64,000 bases of DNA, from contig CAVRCA010000001.1 of NCBI GenBank assembly GCA_963719345.1, positions 248,001-312,000 of the forward strand. The letters run 5' to 3'. The notes under the pieces are model-generated. The model made no database searches. It worked only from the letters and a program-made list of their open reading frames with translations, and had not been told where the DNA came from. Shown in pieces: positions 56,088-64,000 of the stretch. Source of the DNA: CAVRCA01 sp963719345. GTDB taxonomy: Bacteria; Pseudomonadota; Alphaproteobacteria; Acetobacterales; Acetobacteraceae. The translations under genes were made by a program, and so were the position numbers. Within the stretch, counting starts at the first letter, position 1. Each line of letters opens with the position of its first letter.

Positions 56088-56574
56088 TCATAGCCGAGCC
56101 GCAATCAGTCTGAACGCGTGCGCCACCGTGGCGGCGCGGATTGCGGTGCGGTCGCCCGGAAAGACCTGCCGCTCGCTGCGGGTCTTGCCGTCTCGCCCGG
56201 AAATGCCGAAGCAGACCAGGCCGACCGGCTTGGCCGACGTGCCGCCTCCCGGTCCGGCGACGCCGGTCACGGACACTGCGATGGCAGCGCGCGACTGCCG
56301 GATCGCGCCGGCGGCCATCGCCGCGGCGACCGGCTCGCTCACCGCGCCGTCCGAGGCGATGAGATCGGCCGGAACTCCCAGCATGTCGGTCTTGGCCTCG
56401 TTGGAGTAGGTGACGAAGCCCCGGTCGACCACGTCGGAAGAGCCCGCGATGGCCGTGAGGGCCGCCGCGATCAGGCCGCCGGTGCAGCTCTCGGCCGTGG
56501 CGAGAGTGATGCCGCGCGTCGCGGCAGGCGGCCAGCAGCGCCTCGGCCTCCCTCAGCAGATCCGGGCCGATCAT
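56088..56574 (-). CDS. CinA C-terminal-type nicotinamide-nucleotide amidase (frame disrupted)
   Basis: About 161 residues from ATG 56574. Stand-alone CinA C-terminal domain (PncC), which deamidates NMN to NaMN. The first 18 residues read MIGPDLLREAEALLAACR; one extra base in the GG at 56523-56524 shifts the frame, and correcting it gives RGITLATAESCTGGLIAAAL. Then VVDRGFVTYSNEAKTDMLGV, AVSVTGVAGPGGGTSAKPVG and GDRTAIRAATVAHAFRL. CinA proteins are often near competence genes, but the NMN amidase role is the safer reading. Confidence 0.85.
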
Positions 56575-56618
56575 GACGAACCTCCGAAGAACCGGTCTGC
56601 CGACCTATAGCCCGCGCG

Positions 56619-57071
56619 TCAGCCGAAAGCACCCGGCCAGCGGGACCGGACGGCCCAGAGGATGCCGGCGGTCAGCGCCCCGGCGATCAGGTCGTCGGCC
56701 ATCACGCCGGCCGGGCCGTGCTGCCGGTCCGCCCAGCCGACCGGCCCGGGCTTGGCGATGTCGATCAGCCGGAACACCAGGAACGCCGCGGCGAGGCCCG
56801 CCACGGTCGGGCGCGCCAGCCCGAGCAGCGCGATCCACTGGCCGGCAACCTCGTCGATCACGATCCAACCCGGATCGCCGTCGACCCGCGCGGCCCACAC
56901 CGCCCACAGCCCGCCCAGGCTGGCGAGGCAGATCGCCAGGATGAGGGCGATGGGCGGCAACCGCATCAGCCCGTAGCCGAGCACAAGGGCGGCCAGCGAT
57001 CCGGCCGAGCCCGGCGAGACGGGCACTCGGCCGCAGCCGAAGAAGCCGGCGAGCAGGCGGGCGAAGCGCAT
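56619..57071 (-). CDS. pgpA: phosphatidylglycerophosphatase A
   Basis: 150 residues from ATG 57071. Dephosphorylates phosphatidylglycerol phosphate in phospholipid synthesis. Seen: GFFGCGRVPVSPGSAGSLAA, DPGWIVIDEVAGQWIAL (metal-binding acids), LAAAFLVFRLIDIAKPGPVG and HGPAGVMADDLIAGALTAG, with several membrane segments. It is followed by cinA 44 bases later in the common pgpA-cinA arrangement and preceded one base away by the transglycosylase stop. Confidence 0.93.
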   Translation of the reverse strand: MRFARLLAGFFGCGRVPVSPGSAGSLAALVLGYGLMRLPPIALILAICLASLGGLWAVWAARVDGDPGWIVIDEVAGQWIALLGLARPTVAGLAAAFLVFRLIDIAKPGPVGWADRQHGPAGVMADDLIAGALTAGILWAVRSRWPGAFG

Positions 57072-57072
57072 G

Positions 57073-59002
57073 TCAGCGCGACCAGGTGGCGAGCCGCAAC
57101 GGCGCCTCGCCCGAACGCGCCCGGTACATGACGACGTTCTCGAGGACGCGCTGGACGTAGTTGCGGGTCTCGTCGAACGGGATGAGTTCGATCCAGTCGA
57201 TCATGCGCGTTGCATCCTCACGCGGGTCGCCGTTCTCGGCGAGCCACTCCGCCACCCGGTGCGGGCCGGCATTGTAGGCGGCGAAGGCGAGCGGCAGCGA
57301 CCCACCGAACTGCTCCATCATGGCGGCCAAGTAAGCGGTGCCAAGCCGCATGTTGTGCGACCCGTCGCCGGTAAGCGCTGCCGGCGAGGTCGGCACGGCA
57401 AGCTGCCGCGCGACGGCCTGCGCGGTCGCCGGCATCAACTGCATCAGCCCGAGCGCGCCGGAGGGGCTGACCGCCTGCGGGTCGAAGCTACTCTCCTGCC
57501 GCATCAGCGCGAGCACGGCAGCCCGATCGGGCCCGCGGTCCAGCGGCGGCTGGACGGGGGTCGGCCAGCCGGCATCCGGTAGCATCAGCCCGTCACGCCC
57601 CATGCGGCGGGCGATCGCCACCGCGACGTCCGGCAGCCCAAGCCCGGTCGCAAGATGCGCCGCGAGTGCCCGCTGGCTTGGCACGGACGCCTGCTCGTCG
57701 GCGCGGAGGAGGAAGGCCCGGGCCGGCCCCGGATCGCCCCAGGCGTTCAGCAGGCCCGCCGCCCGGATCAGTTCGCCGCCGCCGAAATCCAGCGCCTCGT
57801 CGCGGGTCCAGGCCGGGTCATGCGCGGCGCGGAGGCGCGTCGTCAGCGCCGCCGGGTCGGGATCGAGCGCCAGGGCCGCGAGTTGCCCGTAGAACGTAGT
57901 GGGCCACGCCGACGCAAGCCCGTATTCGGCCGCCGCCGGCCGGCCTGCCTCGGTGGCGGCGCGCCCGAGCCAATAGTGCGCGCGTGCCTGGGTGATCGCC
58001 GCGTTCGAGACCGACGCGAGGGTTTCGAAATGGCGGATGGCAGCCGCCGGATCGTGCAGCCGCCTCAGGGCGATGAAGCCGGCCAAAAACTCCGCCGCCG
58101 CGGTCGGCTCGGCTGCGGTCTGGCCGGGCAGCGCGGCGACGGCGTAGGCGCCGGCGTCATCGCCGGACCGGAGAAGCCGGCGGACCAACAGGTTGCGCTC
58201 GGTCCAGTACGCCAGCCGGTGCTCATCCGGCGCGTTGCGCTGGGCCGCTTCGCCAGACGCCAGCCACACCTGCCGTGCGTCGCCCAACCGGTTCCTCCGG
58301 CGCAGCCATGCCGCCCGGTCCAGCACCAGGCCGGGGTCGGTCAGCTCCGCCGCGGGTATCGCCGCGATCCTGGTTTCAGCCGAGAGATCGTCCCGCCGCA
58401 GCGCGAGACGCGCCTGGGCAAGCGTCCGCTCGCCGGGATCGAGCCGCGCGACTTGGCGGACGGCGGCGGCCGGATGGTTCCAGACGAGTGCCTGGAAACG
58501 CCGGGATTGGTCGGGTGGCGTGACCACCGCGCCCCAGCGGGTGATGAAAGCCGACCTCCTCGGCGGGGTCGGTCAGCCCGCCGATCCAAGCCGCGCGCAC
58601 CGCGGCCGCCGCTTCCTCGGGTCGGCCGGCCGCCGTGAAGGCGTCGGCGCAGCGCAACAGGGCGGCGGTCACTTGCAAGGGGCCGCGCCCGCATTGCACG
58701 AGCGCGGTGGCCTGGTCCGGCTCGGCCGCCAACGCCTCCTGCCGCCGGCGCTCGCGCAGCACCCGGTCGGGCCAGCCCGGATTGGCCGCCTCGAACCCAT
58801 CGAGTTCGGCCGCGCTGCCGCCGTTCGGCGTCAGCAGGCGCAGAAAGGTCACCAGCTTGGCGGCGACCGGATCGGCCAAGCCCGCCGCCTCGCGTTGCGC
58901 GTCGGTCCACCGGCCAGCCCGCAGCGCCTCGCCCGGTCCCTGTGAGCAGGCCGAGACCGCAATCGCAAGCACAGCCGGCAGGCAAGGCAATCGGCGCATC
59001 AT
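57073..59002 (-). CDS. soluble lytic murein transglycosylase (frame disrupted)
   Basis: About 642 residues. ATG pair at 59002/58999 starts a lipoprotein-like signal (LAIAVSACSQ, lipobox Cys near residue 19). The AAA at 58547-58549 has one A too many; correcting it joins EEVGFITRWGAVVTPPDQSR. A long alpha-helical superhelix precedes the Slt catalytic domain: ALMRQESSFDPQAVSPSGAL (catalytic Glu), GLMQLMPATAQAVARQL, NMRLGTAYLAAMMEQF, LAFAAYNAGPHRVAEWL. It cleaves peptidoglycan in the periplasm. Confidence 0.88.
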
Positions 59003-59112
59003 TCCCGCCTGTGTAGCCCGCCCGGCCTTGCGACGCAGCAGCCGGACGCCTAGCGTGTTCCGCCCGGGTCGAGGGTCTCGGCCTCGACGGCTGCGCAATG
59101 GGACCGAAAGCC

Positions 59113-59991
59113 ATGTTCAAAGGATCGCTCGTCGCCACCATCACGCCGATGCGTGAAGATGGCTCGATCGACGAGAAGGCCTATGCGGCGTTCTGCGACT
59201 GGCAGATCGACGAGGGCACCAACGGGCTGGTGTCGGTCGGAACCACCGGCGAGTCGCCGACACTCAATCATGCCGAGCACAAGCGCATTGTCGAGATCGC
59301 GATCGAGGTCGCGCGCGGACGGGTGCCGGTGATCGCCGGCGCCGGATCGAACAGCACGGAAGAGGCCATCGACCTCGCCCGCCATGCCAAGGAGGCGGGC
59401 GCCGACGCAACCCTGGTCGTCACGCCGTACTACAACAAGCCCACGCAGGAGGGGCTCTATCTGCACTTCAAGGCGATCGCCGACGCGGTGGATTTGCCGA
59501 TGGTGATCTACAACATCCCCTCGCGCAGCGTGGTGGACATGAGCGTCGAGACGATGGCGCGGCTGGCCAAGCACCCGAACATCGTCGGCGTGAAGGATTC
59601 AAGCGCCAACCTCGCGCGTCCGCTGCATACGCGGCGGACCTGCGGCGCAGGCTTCTGTCAGCTGTCCGGCGAAGACCACACCGCAGTCGCATTCCTGGCC
59701 GCCGGCGGCGACGGTTGCGTCAGCGTCACCGCCAACGTGGCGCCCAGGCTGTGCAGCGAAATGCACATCGCCTGGCAGGAAGGCCGGGTGAACGACGCGA
59801 TCAGCGTCCAGGACCGGCTGCTGCCCCTGCATGACGCGCTGTTCGCCGAGACCAGCCCGGGGCCGGTCAAGTTCGCGGCAAGCCTGCTCGGCAAGACCAG
59901 CGAGACCTGCCGCCTGCCTCTGGCGCCGTTGAGTGAGCCGACCCGGGACCGGGTTCGCGCCGCCATGACCGAAGTGGGCTTGCTGAACTGA
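59113..59991 (+). CDS. dapA: 4-hydroxy-tetrahydrodipicolinate synthase
   Basis: 292 residues from ATG 59113, the usual length; a longer frame from 59098 is also open. Condenses pyruvate with aspartate semialdehyde for lysine and diaminopimelate. Seen: FKGSLVATITPMREDGSIDE, SVGTTGESPTLNHAEHKRI, TPYYNKPTQEGLYLHFKAI, VIYNIPSRSVVDMSVETMA, and the Schiff-base Lys161 in NIVGVKDSSANLARP. Diverges from the transglycosylase gene and precedes smpB, as in many alphaproteobacteria. Confidence 0.96.
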   Translation: MFKGSLVATITPMREDGSIDEKAYAAFCDWQIDEGTNGLVSVGTTGESPTLNHAEHKRIVEIAIEVARGRVPVIAGAGSNSTEEAIDLARHAKEAGADATLVVTPYYNKPTQEGLYLHFKAIADAVDLPMVIYNIPSRSVVDMSVETMARLAKHPNIVGVKDSSANLARPLHTRRTCGAGFCQLSGEDHTAVAFLAAGGDGCVSVTANVAPRLCSEMHIAWQEGRVNDAISVQDRLLPLHDALFAETSPGPVKFAASLLGKTSETCRLPLAPLSEPTRDRVRAAMTEVGLLN

Positions 59992-60016
59992 TGTCGCGCA
60001 CGCACATGAGCGCGCC

Positions 60017-60508
60017 ATGGCGAACGACAAAACCACCAAGAAAAAAGGCCTGATCTCGCACGGCATCGCCGCGCAGAACCGCAAGGCCCGCTTCGATTAC
60101 ACGATCAAGCAGACGATCGAGGCCGGGCTGGTGCTGAAAGGGCCGGAGGTCAAGTCGCTGCGGCACGGCCGCGCCACGCTCACCGACGCGTGGGCGGGCG
60201 AGCGCGACGGCGAAATGTGGCTGTTCAACGCCTACATCCCAGAATACCAGGGCGGCGTGCTGAGCCGCTTCGAGCCGCGCGCGCCGCGCAAGCTCCTGCT
60301 CGCCCGCAAACAGATCCGCACGCTCACCGGGTCCGTCACCCGCGAAGGGATGACGCTGGTGCCGTTGCAGATCCACTTCAACGAGCGCGGCCGGGCGAAG
60401 GTGCTGCTCGGCCTCGGGGAGGGGCGCCAGAAGGCGGACAAGCGGCAGGCCATCGCGGCGCGCGACTGGCAGCGCGACAAGGCGCGGCTGATGCGAGCCA
60501 AGGGTTAG
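60017..60508 (+). CDS. smpB: SsrA-binding protein SmpB
   Basis: 163 residues from ATG 60017. SmpB binds tmRNA and rescues stalled ribosomes. Conserved: RKARFDYTIKQTIEAGLVLK, GPEVKSLRHGRATLTDAWAG, LFNAYIPEYQGGV, PRKLLLARKQIRTLTGSV and a basic tail KRQAIAARDWQRDKARLMRA that enters the mRNA channel. No tmRNA gene (ssrA) was seen in this window. It is 25 bases after dapA, probably one transcript. Confidence 0.96.
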   Translation: MANDKTTKKKGLISHGIAAQNRKARFDYTIKQTIEAGLVLKGPEVKSLRHGRATLTDAWAGERDGEMWLFNAYIPEYQGGVLSRFEPRAPRKLLLARKQIRTLTGSVTREGMTLVPLQIHFNERGRAKVLLGLGEGRQKADKRQAIAARDWQRDKARLMRAKG

Positions 60509-60587
60509 GTCAAAGGGACGCCTGCACGGCTGAGCGGAACTCAACCCGCTTCAATCCTTTGTAGCAGGATGAGCGAGGAGCTAGGCC

Positions 60588-62805
60588 GTGAGCATTGCCG
60601 GGGATAGGGTTCGCGTCACTGAGGGTCGGCCGCATCCGCGCGGCGCGATCTGGACCGGTCGCGGCGTCAATTTCGCGCTGTTCTCCGCCAATGCAACGAA
60701 GGTGGAGCTGTGCCTGTTCGACGACGCTGGCAAGAAGGAAATCGCTCGGGTTCCCTTGCCGGAATACACCAACGAGGTCTGGCACGGTTTTCTGCCAGAC
60801 GCACGGCCGGGAACGATCTACGGCTACCGCGTGCATGGCCCGTACACCCCGGAGGAGGGGCATCGTTTCAACCCCAACAAGCTGCTGCATCGACCCGTAT
60901 GCCAAGGCGGTGGTCGGGCAACTCAAGTGGGGACCCGAGATTTTCGGCTACAAGCTTGAAACCGAGGACGACACCACCTTCGATACCCGCGACAGCGCGC
61001 CGTCCATGATCAAGTCCCGCGTGATCGACCCGGCGTTCACCTGGGGCGACGACCGCCCTCCGGCGACGCCCTGGGATCAGACGCTCATCTACGAGACGCA
61101 CGTGCGCGGCTACACCAAGCGCCATCCCGAGGTGCCGCCGGACCTGCGGGGCACCTATCGCGGCCTGAGCCGGCCCGAGATTATCCGGCACATGCGTTCG
61201 GTCGGCGTGACGGCTGTCGAGTTGCTGCCGGTCCACGGCATGGTCGACGACAACCACCTGCTCGAAAAGGGACTGAAGAACTATTGGGGCTACAACTCGA
61301 TATCCTTCTTCGCCCCGTCCCGCCGGTATGCCAGCGTGCCGGATTTCGCGTTCTCCGAATTCAAGGAAATGGTTTCGTACCTGCATGCGGGCGGTCTCGA
61401 GGTCATCCTCGATGTCGTCTACAACCACACGGCGGAAGGCAACGAGCGCGGACCGACGATCTGCTTCAAGGGGATCGACAACGCCTCGTACTACCGGCTG
61501 CTGCCGGAGCAGAAGCGCTACTACATCAACGACACCGGCACCGGAAACACGGTCAATCTCAGCCATCCGCGCGTCATCCAGCTGGTGACCGACAGCCTGC
61601 GCTACTGGGTCGAGGAGATGCATGTCGACGGGTTCCGGTTCGATCTCGGCACGATCCTCGCGCGCGAGCCGTCCGGCTTCGACCAGCAGAGCGGCTTTTT
61701 GCGCGCCGTGGGACAGGACCCGGTGCTGTCGGGGGTCAAGCTGATCGCTGAGCCGTGGGATTGCGGGCCCGGCGGCTATCAGGTCGGCGGCTTCGCGCCG
61801 GGCTGGGCGGAGTGGAACGACCGCTACCGCGACACCATCCGCGAGTTCTGGCGCGGCGACGGCGGCCTGCTCGCCGATCTCGGCACGCGATTCACCGGGA
61901 GCGCCGACTTCTTCAATCACCGCGGTCGGCCGACCTGGTCGACCATCAACTTCATCACCGCGCACGACGGCTTTACGCTGAACGACGTCGTTACCTACAA
62001 CGAGAAGCACAACGAGGCGAACGGGGAGGACAACCAGGACGGCACGTCCAACAACCTCAGCTGGAACTGCGGTGTCGAGGGGCCGACCGACGACCCCGAG
62101 ATCAACACCCTGCGCCAGCGGCAGATCCGCAACATGCTGGCCATGCTGCTGCTCTCGCGCGGGACACCGATGATGCTTGCCGGCGACGAGATCGCCCGCA
62201 CGCAGCAGGGCAACAACAACGCCTATTGTCAGGACAACGAGATCAGCTGGCTCGATTGGAACCTCGACGACGAAAAGCGAAGCTTGCAGCGCTTCGTCGG
62301 TCGGCTGGCGCGGGCACGCCAGCGCTATCCGGTCCTGCATCGGGCGCGTTGGCTCACCGCCGAGTGGAACGAGGAAATCGAGGTCAAGGATGCGACCTGG
62401 CTCACGCCTGCCGGCGAGGAGATGACGGCCGAGCACTGGGCCGATGCCAACGCGCGCTGCCTCGGCATCCTGCTCGACGGTCGGGCGCAGCCGACCGGTA
62501 TCCGCCGCCGCGGCCAGGACGCAACGATCCTGCTTATCTTCAACGCCTATTTCGACGTCGTGGTCTTCCGGTTGCCGGAGGTGGTCGGTGGCCAGGCGTG
62601 GCGCTGCGTCATCGACACCAACCAGGCTGACCGCGAGGAGGAGCCGCGCTTCGAGTTCGAAACCGACTACGAGGTGACCGGCCGATCGCTTCTGCTGTTC
62701 GAGTTGATCCTAGATCCGTCCTATCTGACTGCGCGCCGCGCCCAGGCCAGCCGGGAGGCCGAGCGGATCGCATCGTCCAGCGCAAAATCCTCCAGTGCGG
62801 ATTAG
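60588..62805 (+). CDS. glgX: glycogen debranching enzyme GlgX (frame disrupted)
   Basis: About 738 residues from GTG 60588 with GAGGAG upstream. GH13 isoamylase-type debranching enzyme acting on glycogen phosphorylase limit dextrins. An N-terminal CBM48-like domain (NFALFSANATKVELCLFDDA) precedes the break at 60887, where one extra base must be removed to read NKLLIDPYAKAVVG. Catalytic motifs: VILDVVYNHTAEG, MHVDGFRFDLGTILAREP (nucleophile), VKLIAEPWDCGPGGYQVG (acid/base) and NFITAHDGFTLNDVV. No other glycogen genes are adjacent within the window. Confidence 0.93.
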
Positions 62806-62810
62806 CATCG

Positions 62811-63308
62811 TCAAATCAGTCGCCAGGTAATCACCACTCGTCGGTTCTCGGGGCTTAGAGGATCGCGCGCATTGGCAAACTCCGATTGGCCAAGGGCTTG
62901 GATGAGCAGCCGGTCCGCTGGGATGCCTCGCGCTACCAGGCCGCGCTTGACCGCCTCGGCGCGACGGGCGGAGAGCAGGAGGTTGGCGTATTCGTCGCCG
63001 CTGCCGTCGGCATAGCCGGTCGTGAACATCACGACCGGATTCGCGTCCCTGAACAGGCGGGAGGCAAGATCGAGCTGTCGGTCGGCGTCGGGGGTGAGCG
63101 TCGCCCCGCCGGTGGGGAACGTAACCTCCACCTTGTTGTCCGCCACCGCCGAAACTTCCTGGCCGAGCGTCGGCTTGGTTTGCGCCGGAGCGCTGGGTGC
63201 CTCGGCGGCGGCGTTCGGACCCGGCTTCGGCGTGCCGGCACAGGCACCAAGGCAGGCAGCCAGCGCCAAGGCCAAGCCACGCGACAAAAATTCCTGTGCG
63301 GCGTTCAT
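62811..63308 (-). CDS. OmpA-like peptidoglycan-binding lipoprotein
   Basis: 165 residues from ATG 63308 with GGAGG 7 bases upstream. Signal peptide with lipobox (LALAACLGACAG, lipidated Cys near residue 22), then a variable linker and an OmpA C-terminal domain: VTFPTGGATLTPDADRQLDL, VVMFTTGYADGSGDEYANLL, LSARRAEAVKRGLVARGIPA and SPENRRVVITWRLI. It likely anchors the outer membrane to peptidoglycan, like Pal-type proteins. It converges with glgX and diverges from the Sel1 gene. Confidence 0.87.
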   Translation of the reverse strand: MNAAQEFLSRGLALALAACLGACAGTPKPGPNAAAEAPSAPAQTKPTLGQEVSAVADNKVEVTFPTGGATLTPDADRQLDLASRLFRDANPVVMFTTGYADGSGDEYANLLLSARRAEAVKRGLVARGIPADRLLIQALGQSEFANARDPLSPENRRVVITWRLI

Positions 63309-63408
63309 TTTTGATCCTCCGGAATGGCAGGTGTCACAGTATTGAGCCTGTGCTATCTTATCGCAGTGAAACGTCTCTTCCCGCAATGATGGGGGTCTGT
63401 ATCGACCT

Positions 63409-64000
63409 ATGCCGGTGCGCCGTTTGATCGTTGGCTGTGCGATATCGCGTCCGTTGAAGGGTGGGCGGCCTCCGGTTGCGGCTCGCATTGCCCGTGTCCT
63501 GAGAACGACTGTTTCGGCATTGGCGGCCGGCCTGGTGCTTGTCGCGGCGAGTGCAGCGACCGGCCACGCTGATACCGCGCCCGGCTTGGCCGATTTCCGC
63601 GAAGGCCGCTTTGCCGAGGCATTTGAAGCCTGGCGGACGGCAGCGGCGGCGGGGGATGCGCGGGGCGCATTGTATGTGGGCGTGCTGTACGACACCGGTC
63701 TCGGGGTGACGCAGGATTATGGCGAGGCCGCCGCGTGGTATCGTCGGGCCGCCGAAGCGGGCAATGCCGCGGGGGCCTTCAACATGGGCGTCTTGGAGGA
63801 CGCCGGCCTCGGCAGACCGAAAAACCCGCAGCAGGCGGCCGATTGGTATGCCCACGCAGCCGATCAGGGTTTTGGCCGCGCGAGTACAATCTGGCGATGA
63901 TGTATGAGGCAGGCACGGGCGTGCAACGCGACCGGGCGCGTGCCGTGCAGTTGTACACGCGGGCGGCCGAGCACGGGATCGCCGCTGCTCGGGCTCATCT
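63409..64000 (+). CDS. Sel1-repeat (TPR-like) secreted protein (frame disrupted; runs off right edge)
   Basis: The visible part has a basic N-terminus and a hydrophobic signal (TTVSALAAGLVLVAASAATG), then Sel1 repeats: GDARGALYVGVLYDTGLGVT, NAAGAFNMGVLEDAGLGRP. Near 63881 one base is missing; adding it changes ARASTIW to ARxYNLAMMYEAGTGVQRD and the repeats continue to the window end (AAEHGIAAARAH). Sel1 proteins bind partners outside the cytoplasm; function unknown. It diverges from the OmpA-like gene across about 100 bases. Confidence 0.78.

Noticed and set aside
60017..62805. Glycogen operon around glgX
   Set aside because: Upstream smpB and downstream OmpA-like gene are unrelated; only glgX is present, so no operon can be claimed.

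Overview
The window is a high-GC, gene-dense stretch of an alphaproteobacterial chromosome, most likely from the Rhodospirillales/Acetobacteraceae side of the class. The lineage call rests on gene order and signals seen here: ppiD-trpE-trpG-trpD-trpC-moaC-moeA-lexA facing comEC, the pyrB-pyrC-plsY-dprA-topA block, tpiA/secG/pyrG/kdsA/eno/ftsB/pdhA-pdhB-pdhC/lpd/lipA, slt-dapA-smpB, a lipoyl domain on the E1-beta subunit, and a GTTC-N7-GTTC SOS box in front of lexA. No rRNA, tRNA, CRISPR array or intact mobile element was seen.

Layout. 1-10.7 kb is accessory metabolism: an acyl-CoA dehydrogenase (cut by the left edge) diverging from a secreted tannase-type esterase, a two-subunit MaoC hydratase, a methyltransferase, an SMP-30 lactonase, a Tat-exported MsrP reductase with a small membrane protein, a NUDIX hydrolase, a class II aldolase and a CYP153-like P450. 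10.7-20 kb (minus strand) is housekeeping: topA, dprA, plsY, pyrC, pyrB, then a decayed toxin-antitoxin remnant, an FkbM methyltransferase and gltX. 20-32 kb holds comEC (plus) and the minus-strand lexA, moeA, moaC, trpC, trpD, trpG, a TonB-like gene, trpE and ppiD. 32-60.5 kb (mostly plus) is a central-metabolism block: tpiA, secG, pyrG, kdsA, eno, ftsB, pdhA, pdhB, pdhC, lpd, lipA, a Coq10-like gene, a threonine aldolase, cinA, pgpA, slt, dapA and smpB. Two sets of accessory genes interrupt it: a transporter, a small protein and a LuxR regulator between tpiA and secG; and two flavin monooxygenases, a DMT exporter, a hydrolase and a broken gene between kdsA and eno. 60.5-64 kb has glgX, an OmpA-like lipoprotein and a Sel1-repeat protein cut by the right edge.

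How the genes work together. PDH subunits, lipoyl synthase and lipoamide dehydrogenase sit together, so the complex and its cofactor are made from one neighbourhood. The trp genes cover anthranilate synthase to indole-glycerol phosphate. pyrB, pyrC and pyrG serve pyrimidines, and comEC and dprA serve DNA uptake.

The most striking property is that at least seventeen otherwise recognisable reading frames are broken by single-base indels, mostly in short homopolymers. Genes normally needed for life (lipA, topA, pyrC) are among them. This looks more like uncorrected sequencing error than real decay, so joined frames are annotated as one gene each.
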